From an uncultured SAR116 cluster alpha proteobacterium (GTDB lineage: Bacteria > Pseudomonadota > Alphaproteobacteria > Puniceispirillales > Marisalimonadaceae), in assembly GCA_902595145.1 (NCBI GenBank), contig CACJOU010000003.1, positions 50,001 to 114,000 on the forward strand: a DNA stretch of 64,000 nucleotides, written 5' to 3'. A program made the translations under genes and the position numbers. This document shows positions 11,509 to 22,933 of the stretch, piece after piece (the stretch's first letter is position 1; every line of letters begins with the position of its first letter). The notes under the pieces are model-generated. The model saw nothing but the letters and a program-made list of their open reading frames with translations. It was not told where the DNA came from and searched no databases.

Positions 11509-12279
11509 ATGACTAATACAGTAGACAAAAAAGAAATAGAACAATTTTCTTCATTAAGCAACAAATGGTGGGATATGTCTGGTCCTTTTTCAGCTTTACA
11601 TAAAATGTCAAATGCAAGAATGGAGTTTATAACGCAGAATTCAACCAGAATTATAAAAAAAGTTAATACAGGAGTTAATCTTCTTGATGGTTTAAATTGT
11701 TTAGATATTGGTTGTGGTGGTGGAATCTTATCTGAAAAATTAAGAAGATTAGGAGCAAATGTTACAGGAATTGACGCTTCAAAGAGCTCAATAGATATTG
11801 CCAAAAAGCATGCAAAAAAAAGTCGATTAGAAATAGATTACAAATGTATTACAACAAGTGAACTTTTAGAGGTTAAAGAAGAAAAAGCCCTAAATAAATT
11901 TGAATTAGTAATTGCTTCTGAAGTAATTGAACATGTATCTGACAGAAGAATATTTCTATCTGATATTTCTAATTTATGCCGTCCTGGTGGGCTGGTTATA
12001 TTTACTACAATTAATAACTCTTTTTTAGGTATATTATTAGGAAAGTATTTTGCAGAAGATATTTTAAAAATACTTCCTTCAGGAACTCACGACGTAGAAA
12101 GACTTATTTCTCCAGAAAGTTTAGCAAAAGAAGCTGAGCAGCATGGTATAATATTGGATAGTTTTACAGGTTTTGCACCAACATTTAAACTTAAAAATAT
12201 AATTAACAAAGAATTTGGAAACTTCAAACTTTCATCAAATATGCAAGTCAATTATGGTGCAGCAGGAATTAAGTTATAA
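11509..12279 (+). CDS. ubiG: 3-demethylubiquinol 3-O-methyltransferase (likely start 11509, not 11410)
   Basis: FSSLSNKWWDMSGPFSALHKMSNARMEFI, LDIGCGGGILSE, ASEVIEHV. Confidence 0.9.
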   Translation: MTNTVDKKEIEQFSSLSNKWWDMSGPFSALHKMSNARMEFITQNSTRIIKKVNTGVNLLDGLNCLDIGCGGGILSEKLRRLGANVTGIDASKSSIDIAKKHAKKSRLEIDYKCITTSELLEVKEEKALNKFELVIASEVIEHVSDRRIFLSDISNLCRPGGLVIFTTINNSFLGILLGKYFAEDILKILPSGTHDVERLISPESLAKEAEQHGIILDSFTGFAPTFKLKNIINKEFGNFKLSSNMQVNYGAAGIKL

Positions 12280-12280
12280 T

Positions 12281-12757
12281 CTAATGATCGTCAGATATCC
12301 AAGGAATATTAACCACGTCAATACCTTCATCTCTTAATTCCTGTATTTCTTCATTTGTTCCTTGGCCATGTATTGGTTTTTCTTTTATTTTTCCTTCTTT
12401 CATAGAACGCACTTGAGAAACAAATTCATTACCTACATATGTAGAGTTTTTTTGGATTTCTTTTTTTAGCGTTCTTAATAGAGTTGAGATGTTTTCTGAA
12501 CTTTCATTAGCTAAAAATTTACTTTTATTTTTAGAATTTTTATGCTTTTTATCTATATCAGCTGAAATTTTATTTTTATTAATTTTGAGATTAGGTGTAG
12601 TTAATGATTTCACAACTTCATCGCTACCACAAATTGGACAATTAATTAATCTCTGAAGCTTTTGTTTTTCATAAGCTTCAATGCTTTGAAACCAGCCATC
12701 AAACTCTTTTTTGTTTAAACAAAATCCAGATTTGCATTTTAATTGGTATTTAATCAT
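12281..12757 (-). CDS. DUF1178 family protein
   Basis: MIKYQLKCKSGFCLNKKEFDGWFQSIEAYEKQKLQRLINCPICGS with Cys-rich N-terminus. Confidence 0.85.
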   Translation of the reverse strand: MIKYQLKCKSGFCLNKKEFDGWFQSIEAYEKQKLQRLINCPICGSDEVVKSLTTPNLKINKNKISADIDKKHKNSKNKSKFLANESSENISTLLRTLKKEIQKNSTYVGNEFVSQVRSMKEGKIKEKPIHGQGTNEEIQELRDEGIDVVNIPWISDDH

Positions 12758-12762
12758 TACAC

Positions 12763-15357
12763 TTAATACTTACCACAACAGTGTTTATATTTTTTTCCAG
12801 AATTGCATAGTGGACATATTGCATTTCTTGGAATTTTCTTATTTGGAACCTTTATTGGATCCCTATTATCTTCGTTTTCTATAGTTTCTTCCTGTTTTAT
12901 TTCTATGTGAGACAATACTGATGTAATTGTTTTTCTTAATTTATCAAGCATCTCTTCAAATAATTCAAAGGATTCTCTTTTATATTCGTTTAATGGATCT
13001 TTTTGTGCATAAGCTCTCAAGCCTATTGACTGTCTCATTTGATCTAACATAAGTAAATGATCTTTCCACCCTTGATCTAATACTTGAAGTAGAAGAGTTT
13101 TTTCTGCCTGCCTAAAAACTTCAACACCAAAATTTACAGATCTTTCTGCCATATATTTGTCAGACAAATCTCCAAGTCGGTTAATAAATTCTTTTTCAAT
13201 AATTCCATCTTCTTTTACCCACTGACTAATTGGGACTGTAAGGCCTAAATAATTTTTCACATCTGCAGACAATCTTTCTACATCCCATTCATCATAGTAG
13301 CTTTGATCAGGTATAGATTGATATACGATTGTTTCAATCACTTCATGACGCATGTCGGTTATCATTGTGCTTATATTGTCTGATTTCATAATATCTTTTC
13401 TCTGATCAAAAATTACTTTTCTTTGATCATTCATAACATCATCAAATTTTAAAAGTTGTTTTCTTATCTCAAAATTATGTGCCTCAACTTTAGCTTGTGC
13501 TTTTTCTACTGCTTTATTAATCCAAGGATGGACAATTGCTTCTCCTTTTTCCAGTCCTAGTTTACCTAACATAGTTTCAAGTCTCTCTGATCCAAATATT
13601 CTCATTAAATCATCTTGAAGTGACAATAAAAACTTAGATCTTCCAGGGTCACCTTGTCTTCCTGTTCTTCCTCTTAGTTGATTATCGATCCTTCGACTTT
13701 CGTGACGTTCAGTACCTATTACGTACAAACCTCCTGCAGCAAGAGCTATTTTTTTCTTTGCTTCAATATCAATTTTTAAATCATTAACTTCTTTACTTGC
13801 ATCTGAAAATGTTTCAATTTCTTTGGCTTGTCTAATTTCTAAATTTCCACCTAATTGAATATCTGTTCCTCTACCTGCCATATTAGTAGCTATAGTAACA
13901 GCCCCTGGTATCCCTGCATAACCAATTATTTGAGCCTCTTGCTCATGAAATTTTGCATTCAAAACTTCGTGTTTAATATTTTTAGCAGTTAACAATTTTG
14001 ATAATATTTCTGACTTTTCAATTGACACTGTTCCAACTAAAACCGGCTGATTATTTTTTTGACATTGCTCGATTAGTTTAATTACAGCCTCATCTCTTTC
14101 TTCATTAGTTTTATAAATTTCATCATTTTTGTCCTCTCTAGATACTTTCAAATTCGTAGGCACTTCTATAACATTAAGATTGTAAATTTCAGAAAATTCT
14201 CCTTCTTCAGTTAAAGCCGTACCTGTCATTCCTGCTAATTTAGGATACATTCTGAAATAATTTTGAAAGGTTACGCTAGCTAGAGTTTGATTTTCAGGCT
14301 GTATAGAGACATTTTCTTTAGCCTCAATTGCCTGATGTTGTCCTTCTCCAAAACGTCTACCTTCCATTGCACGTCCTGTGAATTCATCAATAATAATAAC
14401 ATTATCGTTTTTAACCATATAATGAGTATTTTTTTTGAATAATTTATGAGCTCTCAGTGCTTGATTAATATGGTGTAATAAGGAAATATTTTTAACATCG
14501 AATAGGTTTCCTTCTTTAATAATATTATCTGCCCTTAACACTTTTTCTATATTTTCAATACCAGTATCAGTTAGATTACACGTTCTTTGCTTCTCATCTA
14601 ATTCATAGTCATTTTCGTTTAATGATGGGATGAATTTATCAATTGATTTATACAAAATTGAGGAGTCTTCTGATTGTCCAGAAATAACAAGTGGAGTTCT
14701 AGCTTCATCAATTAAGATAGAATCAACTTCATCCACAATAGCAAAATTAAATGGTCGCTGAACCATGTCAGCTAAATTATATTTCATATTATCGCGAAGA
14801 TAATCAAATCCAAATTCATTATTAGTTCCATAAGTAATATCGGCATTATAGGCAATTCTTCTTTGCTCGTCGTCCATTTCTGAGATAATACAACCAACAG
14901 TCATTCCCAAAAAATTGTATATTTGACCCATCCATTCTGAATCTCTTCTAGCTAAATAGTCATTAACAGTAACTACATGAACACCTTTACCTTCTAGAGC
15001 ATTTAAATAACATGCTAAAGTGGCAACTAAGGTTTTACCTTCACCAGTTTTCATTTCAGCTATTTTGCCTTCATGAAGAACCATTCCACCAGTCAATTGA
15101 ACATCAAAGTGTCTTTGTTTCAATGTTCTTTTCGAAGCCTCCCTGACAGTTGCAAATGCTTCTGGCAAAATATTTTTTAAATTTTCATTTTTTGATAATC
15201 TATCTTTAAAGAGTTTTGTTTTTAACTTTAATTGTTCATCCGACAAATCAGAAAACTCGTTTTCTAAGTTGTTAATTTGGTCAATTATAGGTTTATATTT
15301 CTTAATCTGTCTCTCATTAGAAGAACCAAAAAGTCTAGACGTAAGTTTACTTAACAT
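12763..15357 (-). CDS. secA: preprotein translocase ATPase SecA (likely start MLSKL at 15357)
   Basis: [26 protein letters not shown]-terminal zinc motif [15 protein letters not shown]. Confidence 0.97.
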   Translation of the reverse strand: MLSKLTSRLFGSSNERQIKKYKPIIDQINNLENEFSDLSDEQLKLKTKLFKDRLSKNENLKNILPEAFATVREASKRTLKQRHFDVQLTGGMVLHEGKIAEMKTGEGKTLVATLACYLNALEGKGVHVVTVNDYLARRDSEWMGQIYNFLGMTVGCIISEMDDEQRRIAYNADITYGTNNEFGFDYLRDNMKYNLADMVQRPFNFAIVDEVDSILIDEARTPLVISGQSEDSSILYKSIDKFIPSLNENDYELDEKQRTCNLTDTGIENIEKVLRADNIIKEGNLFDVKNISLLHHINQALRAHKLFKKNTHYMVKNDNVIIIDEFTGRAMEGRRFGEGQHQAIEAKENVSIQPENQTLASVTFQNYFRMYPKLAGMTGTALTEEGEFSEIYNLNVIEVPTNLKVSREDKNDEIYKTNEERDEAVIKLIEQCQKNNQPVLVGTVSIEKSEILSKLLTAKNIKHEVLNAKFHEQEAQIIGYAGIPGAVTIATNMAGRGTDIQLGGNLEIRQAKEIETFSDASKEVNDLKIDIEAKKKIALAAGGLYVIGTERHESRRIDNQLRGRTGRQGDPGRSKFLLSLQDDLMRIFGSERLETMLGKLGLEKGEAIVHPWINKAVEKAQAKVEAHNFEIRKQLLKFDDVMNDQRKVIFDQRKDIMKSDNISTMITDMRHEVIETIVYQSIPDQSYYDEWDVERLSADVKNYLGLTVPISQWVKEDGIIEKEFINRLGDLSDKYMAERSVNFGVEVFRQAEKTLLLQVLDQGWKDHLLMLDQMRQSIGLRAYAQKDPLNEYKRESFELFEEMLDKLRKTITSVLSHIEIKQEETIENEDNRDPIKVPNKKIPRNAICPLCNSGKKYKHCCGKY

Positions 15358-15435
15358 GTAAAAGTGCTCCAATTATTCACAGAAATCTTCTATAAAATCT
15401 AAAATAACAATAAATATTAAACATCATTCCTTGTG

Positions 15436-15464
15436 TTGACTAAAAAAAACCTGTAAAAAATAAT
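15436..15464 (+). promoter_or_regulatory. candidate sigma70-type promoter for the parvulin gene
   Basis: TTGACT (15436-15441), 17-nt spacer, AATAAT (15459-15464), ATG at 15487. Confidence 0.5.
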
Positions 15465-15486
15465 CTTATAATTGGATTAAACCAAA

Positions 15487-16326
15487 ATGTCTTGCTTAAA
15501 AATCATTTTTATTCTTACAAATTTTTTTTTAATTATTACTTTACCTATTGCAAACGCTAAAGAACCTGGACAAGTCACTGTAGCAACAGTGGATGATCAT
15601 ATTATTACAGCACAAGATGTACTTAATGCAACTAATAGATTGCCAAAAAATATTAAAGAAAAACCTCTTTCTGAAATATTCCCAAGCATCGTAAATGAAC
15701 TAATCAATCAACACTTAATCACTAAACAAGCTTACAAGGATAAATTAGATCAACAAAAAGAGGTTATTGAAATATTAAAGAAAAATAAAGATCAAATAAT
15801 TGCGAAATACTGGCTTAATAATTTTCTTGCGAACAACACATCTGAAGAAAAAATTCAGGATTTCTATACAAAATACCTTGAAAATTTTAAAACTTTTCAA
15901 GAGTTTAATGCTAGCCATATCTTGGTAAAAGAAGAAGATGATGCATTGCAGATAATAGAAAAACTTAAAATTGAATCAGAATTTTCAAAACTTGCAGAAT
16001 CTTACTCTATTGGACCTTCAAAAAAAAATGGAGGTAATTTGGGTTGGTTTAGATCTGGTCAAATGGTAAAAGAGTTTGAAGAAGCAGTGTTAAAATTAAA
16101 AAAAGGAAAAATAACAAAAAAGCCAGTTAAAACTAAATTTGGTTATCATATAATAATGTTGAATGATATTAGAGACTCTCAACCAAAAAAAATTAATGAT
16201 ATTAAGCAACAAATTGTGGAGATAATAAAACAAAATTCTCTTTCAAACCTTGAAAAACAACTAAGAAAAAATAGAAATATAAAAATTTCAGATTTTAAAA
16301 AAGTTGTTCAAGAAATAAATAATTAG
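15487..16326 (+). CDS. periplasmic parvulin-type peptidylprolyl isomerase
   Basis: Signal peptide; ASHILVKEEDDA...GGNLGWFRSGQMVKEFEEAVLKLKKG...KTKFGYHIIML. Confidence 0.88.
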   Translation: MSCLKIIFILTNFFLIITLPIANAKEPGQVTVATVDDHIITAQDVLNATNRLPKNIKEKPLSEIFPSIVNELINQHLITKQAYKDKLDQQKEVIEILKKNKDQIIAKYWLNNFLANNTSEEKIQDFYTKYLENFKTFQEFNASHILVKEEDDALQIIEKLKIESEFSKLAESYSIGPSKKNGGNLGWFRSGQMVKEFEEAVLKLKKGKITKKPVKTKFGYHIIMLNDIRDSQPKKINDIKQQIVEIIKQNSLSNLEKQLRKNRNIKISDFKKVVQEINN

Positions 16327-16345
16327 TATGAATTAAAATTACACC

Positions 16346-17566
16346 ATGAAAAAAGAAAGTATAAGGGATCAATTGTTGAAAAACATAAAAGTTTCAACCA
16401 TATACTCTGGCATTAAAAAGACACAAAATAATGAAGACGATCTTCTTTTAATAGAACTTAAAAAAAAATCAGCTATTGCTGGGGTTTTTACGCAATCTTT
16501 AACCTCAAGTGCTTCTGTAAATCAATGTAAAAAAAATCTTACCAAATACAAAGAACCTGTAGTAAGGGCAATTTTAGTAAATTCAGGTAACGCAAATGCA
16601 TTTACAGGAAAACTAGGTGAAGAAACAGTTTTAAAAATTTCAAAATATCTTTCGAAAAAGTTAAATTGTAGTATTAATCAAATATATACAGCCTCTACTG
16701 GTGTCATTGGAGAACAATTAGATCCTGATGTAGTAATAAAAAGCATAAAGGCAATGTCTCCATTCAAAAGCCCAGATTGGATCAAAGCTGCTACTGCTAT
16801 CAAAACCACTGATACATTTACAAAGGTAAGCAAAAGAGTTTGTAAAATCGATAATGCTGAAATTGATATTGTGGGAATAGCTAAAGGTTCGGGTATGATT
16901 GCACCAAATATGTCAACAATGTTAGGTTTTGTATTTACTAACGCAAACATATCATCGGATACTCTTCAAAAATTAATTGAGTCCAGTAATGAGATGAGTT
17001 TTAATTCTATAACTGTTGATAGCGACACATCAACAAGTGACACTCTTTTATTGACAGCAACTAAAACAGCAAATCACAAACCGATTAATAGTTTTAAGGA
17101 CAACCGCTTAATTGAATTTAAAAAAAATTTATTTAGCTTGATGTTAGAGCTTGCTAAATTAATTATTAAGGATGGAGAAGGTGCATCAAAATTTATTACT
17201 ATTAAAGTTACAGGCGCTAAGTCAAAAAAATCAGCAAAAATAATAGCATTTTCTATAGCAAATTCACCTTTGGTTAAAACTGCAATTGCAGGAGAGGACG
17301 CAAATTGGGGTAGAATTATTATGGCTGTTGGGAAATCAGGTCAACCAGCAAATAGAGATAAAATCAAAATTTATATTGGCGATGAACAAGTAACAAAAAA
17401 TGGAATGGTTTATGAAAAGTACTCGGAATTACGAGCAACAGAACATCTAAAACAGGACAATATTTTTCTTGAGATTGATGTTGGAGCAGGTAAGTCAAGT
17501 GCTACTGTATATACATGTGACCTAACCCATAGATATATAGATATAAATGCCGATTACAGGTCATAA
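16346..17566 (+). CDS. argJ: bifunctional glutamate N-acetyltransferase / amino-acid N-acetyltransferase
   Basis: [26 protein letters not shown] cleavage region, GEDANWGRI. Confidence 0.95.
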   Translation: MKKESIRDQLLKNIKVSTIYSGIKKTQNNEDDLLLIELKKKSAIAGVFTQSLTSSASVNQCKKNLTKYKEPVVRAILVNSGNANAFTGKLGEETVLKISKYLSKKLNCSINQIYTASTGVIGEQLDPDVVIKSIKAMSPFKSPDWIKAATAIKTTDTFTKVSKRVCKIDNAEIDIVGIAKGSGMIAPNMSTMLGFVFTNANISSDTLQKLIESSNEMSFNSITVDSDTSTSDTLLLTATKTANHKPINSFKDNRLIEFKKNLFSLMLELAKLIIKDGEGASKFITIKVTGAKSKKSAKIIAFSIANSPLVKTAIAGEDANWGRIIMAVGKSGQPANRDKIKIYIGDEQVTKNGMVYEKYSELRATEHLKQDNIFLEIDVGAGKSSATVYTCDLTHRYIDINADYRS

Positions 17567-17966
17567 AAATTTTAAAATTGTGGTTTCATTAGCATTAATT
17601 AATGATGCTGACGAAATTTTATTATCAAAAAGACCCAAAAATAAACATTTAGCAGGTTTTTGGGAGTTTCCAGGTGGAAAAGTTGAAACTGGTGAGTTGC
17701 CGGAAATTGCGTTAATAAGAGAAATAAAAGAAGAACTTGACATTAACATAAACAACAAATGTATTGCGCCTTTGTCTTTTAGTGAATTTAGTTATAAAGA
17801 ATTTCAGTTGCTTTTGCTCTTATATGTATGCAGAAGATGGGAGGGCGAGCCAAAATCTATGGAGAATAATGAAATCATGTGGGTTAAACCAAATATGCTA
17901 AGAAAATATAAAATGCCTCCAGCTGATGATGCTCTGATTTTTTGCATACAAGACTTATTTTCATAA
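17547..17966 (+). CDS. mutT: MutT/Nudix 8-oxo-dGTP diphosphatase
   Basis: Nudix box GGKVETGELPEIALIREIKEELDI; follows argJ. Confidence 0.88.
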   Translation: MPITGHKNFKIVVSLALINDADEILLSKRPKNKHLAGFWEFPGGKVETGELPEIALIREIKEELDININNKCIAPLSFSEFSYKEFQLLLLLYVCRRWEGEPKSMENNEIMWVKPNMLRKYKMPPADDALIFCIQDLFS

Positions 17967-17982
17967 ATTTTTGAGGATTATT

Positions 17983-18240
17983 ATGAATAAAAAAATAATA
18001 ATTTATACTAGTTCACTATGTGGATTTTGTTATCGTGCTAAATCTCTTTTAAAAAAGAAAGATATTCCTTTTGAAGAAATAGATATTGATTTAGATTATT
18101 CCAAGAGAAATGAAATGATAAAAAAATCTGGTGGCAGAACTTCTGTACCACAAATATTTTTCAAAGATCATCATATAGGTGGATGTGATGATTTATATAA
18201 GTTAGAAGAAGATAATGGCCTAGAAAATTTTGTTAAATAA
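17983..18240 (+). CDS. grxC: glutaredoxin 3 (likely start 17983)
   Basis: CGFCYRAK active site, TSVPQIFFKDHHIGGCDDL. Confidence 0.9.
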   Translation: MNKKIIIYTSSLCGFCYRAKSLLKKKDIPFEEIDIDLDYSKRNEMIKKSGGRTSVPQIFFKDHHIGGCDDLYKLEEDNGLENFVK

Positions 18241-18241
18241 T

Positions 18242-19072
18242 ATGAACCGTAAATTGTCAATTGCATGTCTCCAATACTCATCTGCAAAAAATGAAAAGGA
18301 TACACTAGAAACAATTAAAGATTTAATTGATAAAGCCCTTGATGTTGAAGCAGAATTGATCACTTTACCTGAATGCGCCACTTCACTTCAAAAAAATTCT
18401 TTTTTAACTAATGAATTGGCTAAAACCGAAGATGAAAGCTTTGGCCTACAAATTTTAAAAGAAATAGCTAAGCTTAATTCAATCTTTATTTTAATTGGTT
18501 CTTTACCCATAAAAATAGATGATAAGTTAGTAAATAGATCTTTTTTGATTGGACCTAAAGGAGATGTTTTATACAAATATGACAAAATTCACTTGTATGA
18601 CGTAAATCTACCTAATGGTGATATTTATAGAGAATCTGATACCTACAAAAGTGGAAATAAAGCAATCATCGCAGAAATTAAAAAAAATAAAATAAAAATT
18701 GGTTTGACAATTTGTTACGATTTGCGCTTTCCCCATCTATATCAAGATTTAGCAGTAAATGGCGCTGAAATAATTGTTGTACCATCTGCCTTTTCAAATT
18801 TAACTGGACCGGTTCATTGGCATACTTTGCTTAAGGCAAGAGCCATAGAAACTGGTGCATTCATTGTTGCACCTGCTCAAACTGGTTGTCACGAATGTGG
18901 AAGAACTAGTTATGGGCATTCTTTGATTGTATCTCCATGGGGAGAGATTTTAAAAGATGCAAAAGAGAAAATTGGAATAATTCATGCTAATATTAGTCTA
19001 GATGAAGTAATGAAAGCGAGAAGAGCTATACCTGCATTAAATTCAAAAAAAGATTATTTAACCAATTTCTAA
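18242..19072 (+). CDS. carbon-nitrogen hydrolase (Nit1/Nit2-like amidase)
   Basis: Catalytic E/K/C region LPECATSL...YDKIHLYDV...GLTICYDLRFPHLY. Confidence 0.88.
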   Translation: MNRKLSIACLQYSSAKNEKDTLETIKDLIDKALDVEAELITLPECATSLQKNSFLTNELAKTEDESFGLQILKEIAKLNSIFILIGSLPIKIDDKLVNRSFLIGPKGDVLYKYDKIHLYDVNLPNGDIYRESDTYKSGNKAIIAEIKKNKIKIGLTICYDLRFPHLYQDLAVNGAEIIVVPSAFSNLTGPVHWHTLLKARAIETGAFIVAPAQTGCHECGRTSYGHSLIVSPWGEILKDAKEKIGIIHANISLDEVMKARRAIPALNSKKDYLTNF

Positions 19073-20002
19073 ATATTTTTTCTCTTTTAGTTTAAGTAAT
19101 TCATCTTTACTCAGAACCATCAGTTCATTCAATCTTTTTTCTATAACATCCCCAATACTTTTTATTGTAATGATTGCATCTCTGTGTGCGCCACCAATAG
19201 GTTCTGGAATTATCTCATCAATAATTTTAAATTTTTCCATATCTTGTGCAGTCAACTTCAAAGCTTCAGCTGCTTGATCTGCATAATCAGAACTTCTCCA
19301 TAAAATTGAAGAGCATCCCTCAGGGGAAATAACAGAGTAAATTGCATGTTCTAACATAAGTGTGTTATTAGCCACAGCCAAAGCAACTGCTCCTCCTGAG
19401 CCACCTTCACCTGTAATTACTGAAATAGAAGGAACAGTAATCTCCAGGCTCTTTTGCAAACATTTCGCGATGGCTTCAGCTTGACCTCTTTGTTCTGCTC
19501 CTTTTCCAGGATAAGCACCTGCTGTATCAACAAACATTAAGACTGGTATTGAAAAATCATTAGCTAATTGCATTAATCTTTCAGCTTTTCTATAACCTTC
19601 AGGCCTAGGCATGCCAAAATTTTTATGGATTCTATCTTGAGTGTTTTTACCTTTATCTATACCTATAGCTACGACACTCTTTCCTCTAAAAAAAGCTATA
19701 CCACCAGTTAAAGCATTGTCATCAGCAAAATTTCTATCACCTGACAAAGAAATATAATCTTCAAACAAATTATTAATAATATCTTGAAAATGTGGTCTTT
19801 CAGGATGTCTAGATACCAAAACTTTTTGCCAAGGACTTAATTGTGAGTATGTAGTTTTTAACTTTTCTGATACACTTGCTTGTAATTTACCAATTTCCTC
19901 TGCAATATTAATATCACTACCAGAAGACAAATGACGAAGCTCTTCTATTTTTCCTTCAAGATCTGCAATTTGTTTTTCAAATGCTAAAAAATGTTTAATC
20001 AT
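19058..20002 (-). CDS. accA: acetyl-CoA carboxylase carboxyltransferase subunit alpha
   Basis: GDRNFADDNALTGGIAFFRG, FVDTAGAYPGKGAEQRGQAEAIA, GEGGSGGAVAL. Confidence 0.95.
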   Translation of the reverse strand: MIKHFLAFEKQIADLEGKIEELRHLSSGSDINIAEEIGKLQASVSEKLKTTYSQLSPWQKVLVSRHPERPHFQDIINNLFEDYISLSGDRNFADDNALTGGIAFFRGKSVVAIGIDKGKNTQDRIHKNFGMPRPEGYRKAERLMQLANDFSIPVLMFVDTAGAYPGKGAEQRGQAEAIAKCLQKSLEITVPSISVITGEGGSGGAVALAVANNTLMLEHAIYSVISPEGCSSILWRSSDYADQAAEALKLTAQDMEKFKIIDEIIPEPIGGAHRDAIITIKSIGDVIEKRLNELMVLSKDELLKLKEKKYLEIG

Positions 20003-20015
20003 GTTTAAAGACTTT

Positions 20016-20975
20016 CTATTTCTTTAGGTTTATTCTATTTAATGGATGGATGTCATTTACAAGACCTGACAATCTTTTCGATTGGACTTTTGTATAAATC
20101 TCAGTAGTACTAATATCAGCGTGACCCAGAAGTTTTTGTAAAGATCTTAAATCAGCACCGCGATTTAACATATGAGTTGCAAAACTATGCCTGATTTTAT
20201 GCGGAGTGACGTGAGCGCTATTCATATTTATACTTTTTGATAATTCTAATAATTCCTTATATATTGATTGTCTAGTAATGTGTCCAGTACCATTATTACT
20301 AGGGAAAATATACTTATTATTTATGAATTTTTCAATTGAAGACCTATGTAACAACCACATCTCTATCATTTTTTTTGATTCTTTATTAAAAGCAACATAC
20401 CTGTAAACGCCACCCTTGCCTTTAATCTGAAGTAAATCTTTTATTCTAATAAAATCTGACAATGGTAAAGATACTAGTTCAGAAACTCTTAAACCAGTAG
20501 AATATAGAATTTCTAAAATAGTTAAAATACGCAGAAATCTCATTTTCTTTAGAGGATTATTTTGTTCAACTTTTTTAAGATTATTTTTGGCTTCTGATAG
20601 TAATAAAGTCAAATGTTCCTCTGACAATGATTTTGGTAAATTTTTATTTTTTTTAAAACTTTCTAAGTTGTTAAGTGGATTTATTTTTATGTATCCTTCT
20701 GCTTTTAGAACATCATAAAATTGCTTTAATGAGGACAACTTTCTGCTTAAAGAACTTGGTTTATAGTTTTTTCTTTGCAAAAAAGAAAATAATTCACGAA
20801 AGTTTTTTTCGTTTGCAAAAAGAAAATTAATATTTTTATTTTCAAACCATTCAAAAACTAAACTTATATCTTTTTTGTAAGCTGTATTTGTGTTTTTTGA
20901 CAATCCTTTTTCTAGGCAAATAACTCCTAAGATTTTATCTATAAATTCTGGTAATTTTGGATCTAGATTTTGCAT
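20016..20975 (-). CDS. xerD: tyrosine recombinase XerD-like
   Basis: LYSTGLRVSEL, TPHKIRHSFATHMLNRGADLRSLQKLLGHADISTTEIYTKV. Confidence 0.9.
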   Translation of the reverse strand: MQNLDPKLPEFIDKILGVICLEKGLSKNTNTAYKKDISLVFEWFENKNINFLFANEKNFRELFSFLQRKNYKPSSLSRKLSSLKQFYDVLKAEGYIKINPLNNLESFKKNKNLPKSLSEEHLTLLLSEAKNNLKKVEQNNPLKKMRFLRILTILEILYSTGLRVSELVSLPLSDFIRIKDLLQIKGKGGVYRYVAFNKESKKMIEMWLLHRSSIEKFINNKYIFPSNNGTGHITRQSIYKELLELSKSINMNSAHVTPHKIRHSFATHMLNRGADLRSLQKLLGHADISTTEIYTKVQSKRLSGLVNDIHPLNRINLKK

Positions 20976-20984
20976 AATTAAAAT

Positions 20985-22676
20985 TTAAAGATTTACAATT
21001 TTAGATGTCATAATTTCTTGCGTAATAATTTTAGATAATTTTTTTAAACCAATTGAATTTAAGGAATTCCTGATTATAATTAAACTATTCAAATCAAAAT
21101 CAATAAGTGGATTATCTCCTATCAATCTTGCCGTAAGTAATACTGTTAGGGTTTTATTATTATTTTTTGCAGCTTCTTCAATTGATTTCGTTAAAAGAAA
21201 TCTTTTTAAGTTATAATTACTTTCCCATTTTAAATATTTATCTTCTTCTAAATCAATTTCTTTAAGATCTCTTAAATAATTCATCCAATTTATTGAGTTT
21301 GGTTCTATCATACCAGCTTTTTCAACGATTGGTATTAATGGCCAAGCTTTTTCTTTTGAAATCAAGTTAAAATCCCAAGTTTGACCCTCAGCTAATGAAA
21401 TTATATTTGCAATATTATTATTAGGATACATATCAGGATTAGAAGAAATTTTAAGCCTTTCTATTGATTGATTTAGCTCTTGTGGCAAAGAAGAATTGTC
21501 AATCTCGTTTAAAAGATTTAAATATAGGTCTATGACATCATTGAATCTTCCATTACTTGTTTCTGACTTAATCATTTTTAGGATTGAATTAACTTTTTTA
21601 ATATCATCTTTAATTTTGATTATGCTTAACCAAACATTTGCTCTGTTGTAACCATTTGCTTCTTTCAAAAAGTTAGAAAAAGATATTTCAAAGTCAATAT
21701 TTCCATCTGCGACTGATTTATAATTTTCAATTATTTGATCAACTGAGACAAAGTTATAATTTAATTGCTTGTCTAAAAGAAAAGCTCTCGCTTTTGAGGT
21801 TAAATAATTAAGCGACAATAAAGAGTCTGTATATTCAATTCCAAGGTGTGCAATATAATTTGTTTTTATTGGTATCTTTAAAGTATCCATCATCACAATA
21901 TGTAATGGTTGTATTTTGTTTATTTTATTTTGAATATTTAGAATGTTAACTTCATTGTAGATTGATTGAAATAAATCTTCGAAAATTTCATCATTAAAGC
22001 CTCTAGATTTTATCAAATCTAGAACAAATTCTGATTGGTCTCTTTTCCCCTCAATAGACAAACAGAAAATTCGAGCCATTTGCCAAAAATCTGTAACATT
22101 AGATTTAGATTCAACATTAATATATTCACAAGCTTTTTCATCTTTTCTATTAATCAACTCATATTCTATTTGCCACCTTTTCCAAATATCCCATCGATTA
22201 CTGTTAGGTAATTGAGAGACTAATTTGTATAAATTGTTACTCTGCCCACTATTTTTAATTTTAAATAATCTAGTTTCCAAAAATTTCAAAATTTGCTTTG
22301 AATCACCCTCTGGTGGGACAGAGGCGCTAATGTAAAGATCATTTAAAAATATTTGTAAATGTTTACTAGCTAAATTATCTGGAATATAATTTAAATGCTC
22401 AATAATTTCGTCCACTTTCAGATTTTGCCAAATATTTAAACCCATTAAGTTATTTACTTCAGTTTTTACCCCAAGGGATCCTAAAGATGGTTTTGCAAGC
22501 TTACTTACTTTAATTTCAGCATTAACGTTATTTGAAGAAACTTCTTTATTAGAAAAATTAGTCTGAGCAAAAGAAGGTTTGAGTTGTAGACAAAACAACA
22601 AGACAAAATGAGTCATCCATATAACACATTTCTTATTTAAAAAATTAAATTTATTTAATTTTTTCATCATTAACAT
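20985..22676 (-). CDS. hypothetical secreted/periplasmic protein, predicted helical
   Basis: 563 aa uninterrupted ORF with N-terminal signal-like segment (WMTHFVLLFCLQLKPSFAQ); no family recognised. Confidence 0.75.
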   Translation of the reverse strand: MLMMKKLNKFNFLNKKCVIWMTHFVLLFCLQLKPSFAQTNFSNKEVSSNNVNAEIKVSKLAKPSLGSLGVKTEVNNLMGLNIWQNLKVDEIIEHLNYIPDNLASKHLQIFLNDLYISASVPPEGDSKQILKFLETRLFKIKNSGQSNNLYKLVSQLPNSNRWDIWKRWQIEYELINRKDEKACEYINVESKSNVTDFWQMARIFCLSIEGKRDQSEFVLDLIKSRGFNDEIFEDLFQSIYNEVNILNIQNKINKIQPLHIVMMDTLKIPIKTNYIAHLGIEYTDSLLSLNYLTSKARAFLLDKQLNYNFVSVDQIIENYKSVADGNIDFEISFSNFLKEANGYNRANVWLSIIKIKDDIKKVNSILKMIKSETSNGRFNDVIDLYLNLLNEIDNSSLPQELNQSIERLKISSNPDMYPNNNIANIISLAEGQTWDFNLISKEKAWPLIPIVEKAGMIEPNSINWMNYLRDLKEIDLEEDKYLKWESNYNLKRFLLTKSIEEAAKNNNKTLTVLLTARLIGDNPLIDFDLNSLIIIRNSLNSIGLKKLSKIITQEIMTSKIVNL

Positions 22677-22794
22677 CTAAAATCTTGGTTTCTAATTTAT
22701 CAGGAGCTGGTATATCTAAATAGGTTACTACCAAAAACCCAACTAAGACAATACAACTTAATAAAATTAAAAAAAATTTATAATTTTTCATCAT
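22651..22794 (-). CDS. 47-aa small membrane protein (not in ORF track)
   Basis: Translation MMKNYKFFLILLSCIVLVGFLVVTYLDIPAPDKLETKILDVNDEKIK*; one TM helix followed by a DIPAP motif; overlaps the next CDS by 26 nt. Confidence 0.65.
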   Translation of the reverse strand: MMKNYKFFLILLSCIVLVGFLVVTYLDIPAPDKLETKILDVNDEKIK

Positions 22795-22933
22795 AATCCT
22801 TAATTCGTATTCAATTAATAATTTAAAAATATGGCGAGTTTTTGACTTATTTAAAATATATTATTTACCATAATTAAAAAAAAGTTTCTAAAAATATGAT
22901 GTCTGTGTACATTTAATATGTTATTTTGCATAT

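Noticed and set aside
20016-20975. Tyrosine recombinase as evidence of an integrated mobile element
   Set aside because: Motifs and context match housekeeping XerD; no att repeats, tRNA or phage genes nearby.
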